This document shows, piece after piece, positions 41,380 through 50,441 of a DNA stretch of 64,000 bases. The stretch is taken from NCBI RefSeq assembly GCF_003610995.1, contig NZ_CP032543.1:6138001-6202000 (forward strand), given 5' to 3'. Each line of letters opens with the position of its first letter. Within the stretch, counting starts at the first letter, position 1. Both the position numbers and the translations under genes were made by a program. This stretch comes from Streptomyces griseus subsp. griseus. Lineage in GTDB: Bacteria; Actinomycetota; Actinomycetes; Streptomycetales; Streptomycetaceae. The notes beneath the pieces were generated by a model. That model saw only the letters and a list, made by a program, of their open reading frames with translations. It did not search any database and was not told where the DNA came from.

Positions 41380-42537
41380 TTGTCTTTCTCGTTTCCTCCG
41401 GTTCCGTCCTCCCCGCACCCGCTGACTCCGTACGGCTGGGACGACCGCTGGGCCGCGGCCTTCTCCCCCTACGCCGAGCAGGGTCTCGTGCCGGGGCGCG
41501 TCGTGCGTGTGGACCGCGGTCGGTGCGACGTGATCACCTCCGACGGCCCGGTCCGGGCCGACACCGCGTTCGTCGTGCCGCGCGACCCGATGCGGATCGT
41601 CTGCACCGGCGACTGGGCGGCACTCGACGCGGACGGCGACCCGCGGTTCGTCCGTACGCTGCTGCCGCGCCGTACCGCCTTCGTCCGCTCCACCTCCTCG
41701 GAGCGGTCGGAGGGCCAGGTGCTCGCCACCAACATCGACCACATCGTCATCTGCGTCTCGCTCGCCGTGGAGCTGGACCTCGGGCGGATCGAACGCTTCC
41801 TCGCACTGGCCCTGTCCAGCTCCGACGGCGCCGCGCTGCTGGGCGACGGACACGGCCCCGGGGAGCACCGGCCCGAGCCGGTCGTCCTGCTCACCAAGGC
41901 CGACCTGGTGCCCGACGCGGTGACCCGGTCCCATCTCGTCCAGGACGTCGAGGCCGTCGCGCCCGGAGTCCAGGTGCTCCCCGTCAGCTCCACCACCGGC
42001 GAGGGGCTGGACGTGTTCGGCGCCGTCGTCTCCGGCGGTACGAGTGTGCTGCTCGGCATCTCCGGCGCCGGCAAGTCCACCCTCGCCAACACCCTGCTCG
42101 GCCGGGACGAGATGGAGGTGCGGGCCGCCCGCGAGGTCGACGGCAAGGGCCGGCACACCACCACGACCCGCAACCTCCTGGTCCTGCCGCAAGGGGGCAT
42201 CCTCATCGACACCCCCGGGCTGCGCGGGGTGGGGCTCTTCGACGCCGGGACCGGGGTCGGTGAGCTCTTCGCGGAGATCGAGGAGCTGGCGGCCCGGTGC
42301 CGGTTCCACGACTGCGCCCACCGCAGCGAGCCCGGGTGCGCGGTCCTCGGCGCGCTGGAGGACGGCACCCTGCCCGACCGGCGGCTGGAGAGCTACCGCA
42401 AGCTGCTCCGCGAGAACCGGCGGATCGTCGCCAAGACCGACGCCCGGACACGCTCGGAGATGGTGAAGGACTGGAAGCGCAAGGGCGCCGAGGGGCGTGC
42501 GGCGATGCAGGCCAAGCGCGGCGGCCGGGTGCGGTAG
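41380..42537 (+). CDS. rsgA: Ribosome small subunit-dependent GTPase A
   Basis: A circularly permuted GTPase of 385 residues. An OB-fold (about 25-105) precedes the permuted motifs: G4 LLTKADL, then G1 GISGAGKST, then G3 DTPG. A C-terminal zinc site follows: CRFHDCAHRSEPGC, then a basic helix. RsgA acts in late 30S subunit maturation. TTG 41380 is chosen because GAAGGG lies 6 bases upstream; GTG 41350 in the same frame has no such site. Confidence 0.91.
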   Translation: MSFSFPPVPSSPHPLTPYGWDDRWAAAFSPYAEQGLVPGRVVRVDRGRCDVITSDGPVRADTAFVVPRDPMRIVCTGDWAALDADGDPRFVRTLLPRRTAFVRSTSSERSEGQVLATNIDHIVICVSLAVELDLGRIERFLALALSSSDGAALLGDGHGPGEHRPEPVVLLTKADLVPDAVTRSHLVQDVEAVAPGVQVLPVSSTTGEGLDVFGAVVSGGTSVLLGISGAGKSTLANTLLGRDEMEVRAAREVDGKGRHTTTTRNLLVLPQGGILIDTPGLRGVGLFDAGTGVGELFAEIEELAARCRFHDCAHRSEPGCAVLGALEDGTLPDRRLESYRKLLRENRRIVAKTDARTRSEMVKDWKRKGAEGRAAMQAKRGGRVR

Positions 42538-42613
42538 CCGCCGGAGCGGGTACGGTTCGACGTCCGAAAACCGCGAGTGCGGCAGCGGCGGCTGCCGCAC
42601 ACTGGACGGTGTG

Positions 42614-44071
42614 ATGGACGACCGGAGCAGGTACGAGGCGGTGAGCAGCCGCGACGCGCGGTTCGACGGCGCCTTCTTCTTCGCCGTCGTGACCACCGGC
42701 ATCTACTGCCGGCCGAGCTGCCCCGCTGTCACCCCCAGGCGCGCCAACGTGCGCTTCTACCCGACGGCGGCGGCTGCCCAGGCGGGCGGCTTCCGGGCCT
42801 GCCGCCGCTGCCGCCCCGACGCCGTGCCCGGCTCCGCCGAGTGGAACGTCCGCGCCGATGTCGTCGGCCGGGCGATGCGGCTGATCGGCGACGGGGTGGT
42901 GGACCGCGAGGGCGTACCCGGGCTGGCCGGGCGGCTCGGCTACAGCGCCCGGCAGGTCCAGCGCCAGCTCAACGCCGAGCTCGGCGCCGGACCCGTCGCA
43001 CTCGCCCGCGCCCAGCGCTCCCACACCGCCCGGGTGCTCCTCCAGACCACCGGCCTGCCGGTCACCGAGATCGCCTTCGCTGCCGGGTTCGCCAGTGTGC
43101 GGCAGTTCAACGACACCATCCGCCGGATCTACGCCCGCACCCCCAGCGCCCTGCGCGCCGAGGCCGGGACCGGGCTCGGCGGGGGCCGGGGTGAGGGGCT
43201 GCGGGCCGGGATCGCGCTGCGGCTCGCCCATCGGGGCCCGTACGCCACCGGCGCTGTCTTCGACCTGCTGGGGGCGGGGGCCGTGGCCCGGGTCGAGGAG
43301 CTGGCCGGGGAGCCGGGGCGCCGCACCTACCGGCGTACGCTCCGGCTGCCGTACGGGACCGGGATCGCCGCAGTCGACGAGGCGTCCCCCGGACCGTGGC
43401 TGGAGGCCCGGATCCACCTCACCGATCTGCGCGACCTGACCACCGCCGTACAGCGGCTGCGGCGCCTGTTCGACCTGGACGCCGATCCGTACGCCGTGGA
43501 CGAGGCCCTGGCCGCCGACGCCCGGCTCGCCCCGCTGGTCGCCGCCCGCCCCGGACTGCGCTCGCCGGGGGCGGCGGACCCGGAGGAGGAGGCCGTACGG
43601 GCGCTGGTGGGGCGGGAGCGGGCGCAGGAGCTGGTGGAGCGGTACGGGAAGGCGGTGGACGTGCCGTGCGGCGCGCTCACCCATGTCTTCCCCGAGCCGG
43701 GCGTCCTGGCCGCGGCCGCCACCGAGCCCGCCCTGCGGACCCTGGCAGCCGCGCTCGCCGACGGGGCGCTGCGGCTGGACGCGGGCGCCGACCGGGAGGA
43801 GGCGAGGCGGACGCTGGCCACGCTGCCGGGGGTGGACGGGCCGACCGCCGCACTGATCCGGATGCGGGCGCTCGGGGATCCGGACGTGGACCCGTGCGGG
43901 ACACCGGGGGCCGAGCGGTGGCGGCCGTGGCGCTCGTACGCCGTACGCCATCTGGAGACGGCCGTACGGAAGCCCGCCCCGCGCGCCGGGCGGCGTCAGC
44001 CCCAGAGCAGCGCGCCCAGCCAGGCACCCGCCACCAGCAGGCAGGCGAACAGCTCCACCAGCACCGCGTAA
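42614..44071 (+). CDS. alkA: Ada-AlkA fusion: methyl acceptor, AraC HTH and DNA glycosylase
   Basis: A 485-residue fusion. The Ada metal-binding domain has Cys32 (methyl acceptor), Cys36, Cys63 and Cys66. An AraC-type HTH (about 75-170) follows, with ARQVQRQLNAELGAGPVALARAQR. An AlkA domain makes up the rest. Such proteins sense methyl phosphotriesters and excise 3-methyladenine. The AlkA hairpin region reads TLPGVDGPTAALIRMRALGDPDV and then jumps to WRPWRSYAVRHL. The segment carrying the catalytic Asp of this family (the PTDLGV-like stretch) is missing, about 20 residues, so glycosylase activity is doubtful. The last 25 residues overlap the convergent DUF456 gene by 76 bp. Confidence 0.87.
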   Translation: MDDRSRYEAVSSRDARFDGAFFFAVVTTGIYCRPSCPAVTPRRANVRFYPTAAAAQAGGFRACRRCRPDAVPGSAEWNVRADVVGRAMRLIGDGVVDREGVPGLAGRLGYSARQVQRQLNAELGAGPVALARAQRSHTARVLLQTTGLPVTEIAFAAGFASVRQFNDTIRRIYARTPSALRAEAGTGLGGGRGEGLRAGIALRLAHRGPYATGAVFDLLGAGAVARVEELAGEPGRRTYRRTLRLPYGTGIAAVDEASPGPWLEARIHLTDLRDLTTAVQRLRRLFDLDADPYAVDEALAADARLAPLVAARPGLRSPGAADPEEEAVRALVGRERAQELVERYGKAVDVPCGALTHVFPEPGVLAAAATEPALRTLAAALADGALRLDAGADREEARRTLATLPGVDGPTAALIRMRALGDPDVDPCGTPGAERWRPWRSYAVRHLETAVRKPAPRAGRRQPQSSAPSQAPATSRQANSSTSTA

Positions 44072-44478
44072 CCCGTCGCCCGCATCACCGAGCGCACCGA
44101 CACCCAGCCCGCGCCCCGGCTGCCCAGCCGCAGCCGCTCCGCCCCGTAGATCGCCCCCACGAACCCGGCGATCCCGCCCACCACGGGCACCACGAAGAAC
44201 CCCACGATCCCCGCGACCCCGCCGAGCATCACCGTCCGGCGGGGCGCGCCCGACTCACCCGGGCGGCGCGGCGGCAGCAGCGGCTTCAGGGCCTGGTTCA
44301 ACAGCATCAGGGCCGTTGCGCCGATCAGGACCCCCCAGGCCGTCGGCGACATGTCCGTCAGCGCCCACCACAGGACTGCCGCCCAGACGATCGCCTGCCC
44401 CGGCACACCCGGCACCAGGACCCCGACCAGGCCCAGCAGCATGACCAGGCCCACGGCGACGAGCTGCCACACACTCAT
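43996..44478 (-). CDS. DUF456 family membrane protein
   Basis: A 160-residue membrane protein with about four helices in two similar halves. Glycine-rich GLVGVLVPGVPGQAIVWAA and GGVAGIVGFFVVPVVGGIAGFVGA are the family signature. Function is unknown. ATG 44478 begins MSVWQL. Its 3' end is buried in the AlkA fusion gene on the other strand. Confidence 0.88.
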   Translation of the reverse strand: MSVWQLVAVGLVMLLGLVGVLVPGVPGQAIVWAAVLWWALTDMSPTAWGVLIGATALMLLNQALKPLLPPRRPGESGAPRRTVMLGGVAGIVGFFVVPVVGGIAGFVGAIYGAERLRLGSRGAGWVSVRSVMRATGYAVLVELFACLLVAGAWLGALLWG

Positions 44479-44514
44479 CCGACCAGACTGCCGGAGAGTG
44501 CACCGCTCCGCCCG

Positions 44515-45540
44515 TCAGCGCACCCCCGCGACCTGCGCCGACGGCGAGCCGGGCGGCCCTGAGCGGGCGACCCAGCCGCGCTCGTACGCATGCCAGCCCA
44601 GCTGGAGCCGGGTGGAGACCCCGGTCAGCTCCATCAGCCCCTTGACCCGGCGCTGCACGGTCCGCAGCCCCAGCTCCAGCTGCTTGGCCACGCTGGCGTC
44701 GGTCAGTCCGGCCAGCAGCAGCGACAGGATCTCCAGATCGGTGGCGTCGGGCCCGGCACCGTCCTCGCGTACCCCGCGACCGCCCTCGCCGAGCCGCAGC
44801 GGCATCGCCTCCCGCCACACCGCCTCGAAGAGGCCCATCAGCGACTCCAGCAGCCCGCTGGCGTGCACGACCAGGGCGGCGGGCTCGGCATCACGCCCGG
44901 TCAGCGGGACCATCGCCGTGGTCCCGTCGGCGATCATCAGCTTCGTCGGCACCCGGTCGACCACCCGGCACTGCTCCTCCCGGCTCAGCGCGGCCGACAG
45001 CTCCAGGATCCCCGACGGCAGCGACAGCACCTCGCGCTCCACGACCACCCGGTAGCCGACGCCGCGCGAGGCCGCCCGCTCCTCGGACTCGTTCTCCGTC
45101 CCGGTCACCGTGATCGGCCTCCCGGTGGCCAGGGCGCACACCTCGGACGCGGCCCCCAGCTGCAACTGGCGGAACCGCTGGGCGACCGCCGCCGCCCCGG
45201 TCACCACCTCCACCAGATCGTGCACCTCGGGCTCGCTCGCCTCCGCCCGGTACTCCTCCGCCAGCAGCGCCGACGCCAGCTCCGCCTGCTCCAGCTCGTG
45301 GCGCTGCTGGATCAGCAGGGCCCCCAGCGCCACCCCCGGCGGGGCCGCCACCCAGCGGCCCGGGCGCGCCGAGGACCGCGCGGCCAGCCCCTGCTGCTCC
45401 AGCCGACGCAGCGCCCGCTCGGTCTCCGCCTCCGGGAGGCCCAGCCGGTGCGCGAGAGCGGAGAGTTCCGCCGCTCCCGCCGCCACCAGCGCGCGGTACG
45501 CGGCTTCCTGCCTCTCGTCGAGACCTATCGCCCCCAGCAT
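44515..45540 (-). CDS. Helix-turn-helix regulator with TrmB-like and LuxR-like ends
   Basis: A 341-residue regulator. The N-terminus (about 1-70) is a TrmB-type winged helix (GLDERQEAAYRALVAAG, LGLPEAETERALRRLEQQGL). A middle sensor region follows. The C-terminus (about 270-330) is a LuxR-type HTH: LEILSLLLAGLTDASVAKQLELGLRTVQRRVKGL. This domain order is common in Streptomyces regulators that sit beside large secreted subtilases, as here. ATG 45540 has GGGGAGGG upstream. Its likely neighbour target is now a pseudogene. Confidence 0.86.
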   Translation of the reverse strand: MLGAIGLDERQEAAYRALVAAGAAELSALAHRLGLPEAETERALRRLEQQGLAARSSARPGRWVAAPPGVALGALLIQQRHELEQAELASALLAEEYRAEASEPEVHDLVEVVTGAAAVAQRFRQLQLGAASEVCALATGRPITVTGTENESEERAASRGVGYRVVVEREVLSLPSGILELSAALSREEQCRVVDRVPTKLMIADGTTAMVPLTGRDAEPAALVVHASGLLESLMGLFEAVWREAMPLRLGEGGRGVREDGAGPDATDLEILSLLLAGLTDASVAKQLELGLRTVQRRVKGLMELTGVSTRLQLGWHAYERGWVARSGPPGSPSAQVAGVR

Positions 45541-45751
45541 TCCCCGACCCTCCCCGGGTGTCGTGATCACGCGTCGCAGCGCCCGTTCCGGCCGGTCGGC
45601 CGTGGCGGAAAAGGGCCACGGCGTAAACCCGCCGCGCACATCATCCCCTGTCCCGCTGGCCCCTCTGCCAGTGTGGCGCCACCACAGCACCAACAACTTC
45701 CGGAATGGGGCCTCTTCGGCTGCTTCGTTCCGGAACGACCTGGGCAGAGCG

Positions 45752-48323
45752 ATGCGCCCGATATCGCGTACGGCACTCGGAGCGGCGACCGCCGCCGTCC
45801 TCGCCGTCACCGCGATCGCACCGTCCGTGGCGGCGCCACCGGACGAGCGAGACGCCGAACGACCGCTCACCGGCCGTGCGGCCCCGGCCGGCCCGGAGCC
45901 CGTCACGCTGACCCTGGTCACCGGCGACAAGGTGCTGGTGACCACGGACGCCTCGGGCGCCTCCGCAGCCACGGCCCTGCCCCGCCCCGACGGCTCCACG
46001 CCGCTCGTCCAGACCCGGCGGTCCGGCCGCGACCTGTACGTCTACCCGGACACCGCCGTCGCCGCGCTCGCCCGGGGCACCGTCGACGAGGAACTCTTCA
46101 ACGTCACCGGACTGATCCGCCAGGGCTACGACGACAGCCGCACCCACGCGGTCCCGCTGATCGCCACCTACACCGCCCGCACCGCCCCCGCCACCCCGCG
46201 CGGCGCCGAGCGGGGCCAGGCCCTCGACGCGATCGACGGCCTCGCGCTGAAGGCGGACAAGGAGCACACCGCCACCTTCTGGTCCGACATCACCGCACCC
46301 CGCTCCCGGGCCGGGTACCGGCTCAAGAAGCTCTGGCTGGACCGCAAGGTTCAGGCCACTCTCGACAAGTCGACGAAGCAGATCGGCGCCGACCGGGCCT
46401 GGCCGCGGAGGAGCTGGGCAGGAGCAAGGACACCCTGTTCGTGGTCGCCGCCGGAAACCTCGGCCCCTCCCTGAACACCGTCTCCTCGCCCGGCTGCGCA
46501 CCCGGCGTCCTCACGGTGGGCGCGGTCGACCGCGACGACACCACGGCGGACTTCTCCAGCCGGGCCCCACGATCGGCTCGCACACCCTCAAGCCCGAGAT
46601 CACCGCACCCGGCGTCGCCATCTCGGCCGCAACCGCCGGGGGACGCGGCTCCCAGGCGTACCGGGCCATGTCCGGTACGTCGATGGCGGCCCCGCACGTC
46701 GCCGGTGCCGCCGCCGTGGTCGAGCAGCGCCACCCGGAGTGGACCGCCCAGCAGGTCAAGGCGGCGCTGGTCTCCTCCGCGAAGAGCACGGTGCCCGGCG
46801 ACGTACGCGAGACCGGAGGCGGCCGTCTCGGCGTCGACCGCGCGATCCGTACGCCGGTGCTCGGCGCCCCGGCCCTCCAGGGCGGCACCTTCGACTGGCC
46901 CCAGGACAAGAGCGATCGCACCACCGTCTCGGTGCCGTACACCAACACGGGCGGCAAGGCGGTGAAGCTCTCCCTGAAGCACCTGGCTCCACTCGGGTTC
47001 CATCTCCGGCTCCGAGATCGTGAAGGAGTACCGGGCGGACGTCCAAGGCAAGGCGAAGGACGGGGAGTTCGAGTTCGCCTCCTTCTGGCGCGCCTACGCC
47101 CCGCAGATCCGGAAGTTCTCCCTCGTCGGCGGCGCTGGCCTGCACCCGAGGCCCGCCACGACCGGCTCGGTCAACCTGGACGGCACGGGGAGGGCCGACG
47201 CCGTCGACGCGGGTACGGGCACCCCGGCCGAGCTGGCAGCCGCCGGGGCGCGGGGCAAGGTCGCCCTGGTGAAGGTGGGCGACGGGGCGTCCAACGCCCT
47301 GGCCCAGGCGCGGGCCGCCCAGGAGGCCGGAGCCACCGCGCTCCTGGTCCACCGCCCCTCGGCCGGTGACTGGAAGCCCGGCGTCGGCTACGGGGCGGCA
47401 CCGCTGCCGGTCCTCGGCCTGCGGGCCGAGGAGGCCGCCGTACTGACGAAGGCGCTCGGCAAGGGGAAGGCGGAGGTCTCCTGTAAGGCCACCGCCGTCA
47501 GCCCGTTCGTCTTCAACCTGTCCTTTCCGGAGAAGGGGCCGGTCACCTCGGACCGTACCTACAAGGTCCGGGGGGCGAGCTGATGACCGGCAACCCCCGT
47601 ACCCAGCAGGCGGGTCGGGCCACCACCGAGGCCTGGTACCGGGGTCTCGTCGTCCCCGGCGCCCCGCGCGACGCGGCAGGCCAGGAGCTGCTCGCCGGGG
47701 AGCGGCAGGACAACCGGATCGGCGTCGCTCCCGCCTTCATGACCGACATCGAACACATCGGGCAGCAGGGCTCGTTCGGCGACATCGGCAACGTACAGCT
47801 CAGCCGGAACGGCGAACTCGTCGGAGGCAGCGGCTACCCGTTCGGCGTCTTCACCGTGCCCGCCGAGGACGCCGCGTACGAACTCACCCTGACGACCAGG
47901 AAGACCGGCTCACCCGCCGCCGTCTGGAAGCGGTCCACACCGACGGAGACCACCTGGAAGTTCCGTTCCGAGCGGAAGCCGGATGTGGCATCGCAGGGAC
48001 TCCCGCTGCTCTTCCCGCGCTACGACGTCCCCGCTGACGGGATGAGGACCGTTCCCGCGCAGGACAGGCAGCGCATCGGCCTCACCGCCACCGGGCACGC
48101 CGGGTACACCCCCGGCAGGCTCAGCAAGGCCGCCGTCTCCTTCTCGTACGACGGTGGCGAGATCTGGCACGCCGCCACCACGGCCCAGCACGGCGGCCGG
48201 TGGACGGCGACCGTGGACCACGCCGGGGCGGCGGGGCGGACGGTCACGCTGAGGACCGAACTCACGGACGCGCACGGCAACTCCGTCGTGCAGACCGTGA
48301 ACGACGCCTACGCCGTGCGGTGA
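45752..48323 (+). pseudogene. Large secreted S8 peptidase, disrupted
   Basis: The remains of a subtilase that in intact relatives exceeds 1000 residues. It begins at ATG 45752 with a signal peptide and a clear propeptide (EPVTLTLVTGDKVLVTT). At about 46400 IGADRAW joins directly, in another frame, to AAEELGRSKDTLF; the stretch with catalytic Asp and His is gone. At 46561-46568 one G is missing in the SSRGP motif, shifting frame again. The catalytic Ser remains (SGTSMAAPH, near 46670). At about 47000 there is a third break, and at about 47580 a stop and a fourth frame. The C-terminal part to 48323 stays readable. It cannot make an active protease. Confidence 0.88.
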
Positions 48324-48376
48324 TCTGTCGATCCGATCAGCCGCCGAACCGGTGATCCGCTGATCACGCCGACCGG

Positions 48377-48420
48377 TCCGCCGGGCGTCCTTCCCGTGGG
48401 GGGTGGGGCCGCCCGGCGGA
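48377..48420 (+). terminator. Hairpin after the S8 pseudogene
   Basis: Perfect 11-bp arms TCCGCCGGGCG / CGCCCGGCGGA (48377-48387, 48410-48420). Confidence 0.55.
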
Positions 48421-48488
48421 TCTCATTTCCGGGCCACTTTTTCCGGATGCCCCGTTTTCGGGCAGGGTCCGCGGTGGACAATAAGGGC

Positions 48489-50330
48489 ATGAGTCAGCAG
48501 GGGGAGAAGCCCGCCGCCCACGAGGACGACTGGTGGCGGAAGCTGTACGACGACACCGCGCCGGACACCGGTCCGAGCAGCGCGCCCGACAGCCTCGACG
48601 ACCGCTTCGACTCCGTGTCGGACACGGTGAGCCGGGCGGTGGGCCACCAGCGGGAGACCGCTGGGACCGCCGACCGGGAGGCGTACGCGGGGCCGGTCCC
48701 GGAGCTGAGACCGGAGCGGGTGCCGTTGCCGCAGGCGGAGGAGGAGCCGAAGCAGGGCCCGCGGGCGGGGCTGAGACCGGATTCGCAGCCGGACTTGCGG
48801 GCGGAGCCGGGATTGGACCCGCAGCCGGAGTTGCGGTCCGAGCCGGACCCGCAGCCGGAGCTGTCTTCGGGGCTGAAGCCGGACCTGCGGGCGGAGCCGG
48901 GACCGGAGTCGCAGCCGGAGCTGTCGTCGGAGCTGAAGCCGAACCCACGGCCGAACCCGCAGCCGAACCCGCAGCCGGCCCCACGGCCGACCCCACGGCC
49001 GGACCCGCAGCCGGGCCCGAGGCCGAACGCTCAGCCGACCTCGACGCCGGAGCGGAAACCTGACCCCCGTACGGCCTGGGACCGCTACCAGGGGCGGGGG
49101 TCGTACGAGGAGCAGGAGAAGAGGCCGGAGGCGGGCGTGCGTCCCGTCGCCGTCCCCGGACCCCGTAACACCGTCTTCCCTGCCCCCTGGGAAGCCCCCG
49201 CCGCCCCGCCCGGCCCCCGCACCTTCGCCGCGCCGAAGCCGCCCGAGCCCGAGCCGCCGCCCGCCCCGCCTTCCGCCGGACCCGCCGGCGCGCCCGACCC
49301 CAGCGCCCTGCACGAGCTGCCCCCGGACTGGGCCGCGAGCGACGCACCGGCCGATGGTGGCGGGGCCCGGCCCCTCGTCGACCATCTGGGGGACCGGCCG
49401 CCCACCTATGACGCCGAGCCCGCCGCCCTGCCCGCCGCCACCTCGGAGAACCTGGACGCCCTGGTCCCCGACACCGTGCTGGACGGTGCGCGGTACGGGA
49501 CGTACACCCTGCGGGCCGCCTCCGTGCGGGGCGACTCCGCCCGGTTCCGGGGCGAGCCCCGGCGGGACGCGCTGCTCACGGCCCGGTTCGGGGCGGCCGA
49601 GAGCGCGCTCGTGCTCGTCGCCGTGGCCGGGGGCGTGCGGGCCGGGGAAGGGGCGCATCTCGCGGCGGCCGACGCCTGCCGGTGGATCGGCGGGGCTGTG
49701 GCCCGCAGCCACGCCCGGCTCTCCGAGGACATAAGGGCGGGCCGTCGCGCCGACCTCAAGTCGGGGCTGCACCGGCTCACCGACCGCACGTACGGCAAAC
49801 TGCGGGCCCGCGCCGCCGAACTGGGCCTGGAACCGGGGGAGTACACCGCCAGCCTGCGGTGCCTGCTGCTCTCCGCCGACCCCGACTGCCGTACGCGCGT
49901 CTTCTTCGGCGTCGGCAGGGGCGGCCTCTTCCGGCTCCGCGACGGGCTCTGGCAGGACCTGGAACCGGTGATTCCGCAGGCGTCCGCCTCATCCGGCGAC
50001 GGCGTGAGCGAGGAGGGGCCGGACGGCGACCGGCTGACCATGGACCTCCAGATCACCACGCCCCCGTCCCCGTACAGCGACGGCCCCGCCCCGCCGCCCG
50101 CCGAACTCTTCCGCTTCCGGGCCTCCGTGGCCCGCCCGGGCGACACACTGCTGCTCTGCAGCAACGGGCTGGCCGAGCCGATGCGCGGCGAGCCGGAGCT
50201 TCCCGACGAGCTCGCCGAGCGCTGGGGCCCGCCGGGACCGCCCGGGCTGCCCGCCTTCCTCGCCGACACCCAGCTCCGGATCAAGGGGTACGCCGACGAC
50301 CGCACCTGCGCGGCCGTCTGGGAGGCGTAA
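48489..50330 (+). CDS. PP2C-like protein with Pro-rich repeat region, catalytic motifs altered
   Basis: A 613-residue soluble protein. Residues about 1-65 are acidic. About 75-200 are a low-complexity tract of Pro, Glu and Asp with tandem units such as DLRAEPG and PQPEL. About 200-330 are Pro/Ala-rich, and the C-terminal 270 residues resemble a PP2C phosphatase. The metal-binding motifs deviate: the expected ADGxGG is VAGGVRAGE, and the expected SDGL is CSNGL; DDRT is retained. It may be a pseudophosphatase that binds phosphoproteins without hydrolysing them. There is no clear operon partner. Confidence 0.78.
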   Translation: MSQQGEKPAAHEDDWWRKLYDDTAPDTGPSSAPDSLDDRFDSVSDTVSRAVGHQRETAGTADREAYAGPVPELRPERVPLPQAEEEPKQGPRAGLRPDSQPDLRAEPGLDPQPELRSEPDPQPELSSGLKPDLRAEPGPESQPELSSELKPNPRPNPQPNPQPAPRPTPRPDPQPGPRPNAQPTSTPERKPDPRTAWDRYQGRGSYEEQEKRPEAGVRPVAVPGPRNTVFPAPWEAPAAPPGPRTFAAPKPPEPEPPPAPPSAGPAGAPDPSALHELPPDWAASDAPADGGGARPLVDHLGDRPPTYDAEPAALPAATSENLDALVPDTVLDGARYGTYTLRAASVRGDSARFRGEPRRDALLTARFGAAESALVLVAVAGGVRAGEGAHLAAADACRWIGGAVARSHARLSEDIRAGRRADLKSGLHRLTDRTYGKLRARAAELGLEPGEYTASLRCLLLSADPDCRTRVFFGVGRGGLFRLRDGLWQDLEPVIPQASASSGDGVSEEGPDGDRLTMDLQITTPPSPYSDGPAPPPAELFRFRASVARPGDTLLLCSNGLAEPMRGEPELPDELAERWGPPGPPGLPAFLADTQLRIKGYADDRTCAAVWEA

Positions 50331-50351
50331 CCGCGCACGCCATGGGTTGAT

Positions 50352-50399
50352 GGACTCCGGAGGCCGCATGTCCGGCTGATGTTTCGGCCTCCGGAGTCC
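50352..50399. terminator. Terminator between PP2C-like gene and poxB
   Basis: Perfect 14-bp arms GGACTCCGGAGGCC / GGCCTCCGGAGTCC (50352-50365, 50386-50399). Confidence 0.65.
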
Positions 50400-50441
50400 G
50401 GACAACCGACAGTGCACGGGGCAAGGGAAGGGCGCACACCC

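Noticed and set aside
41400..42702. Long minus-strand frame opposite rsgA
   Set aside because: No start with ribosome site and no motif; rsgA on the plus strand has all permuted G motifs.
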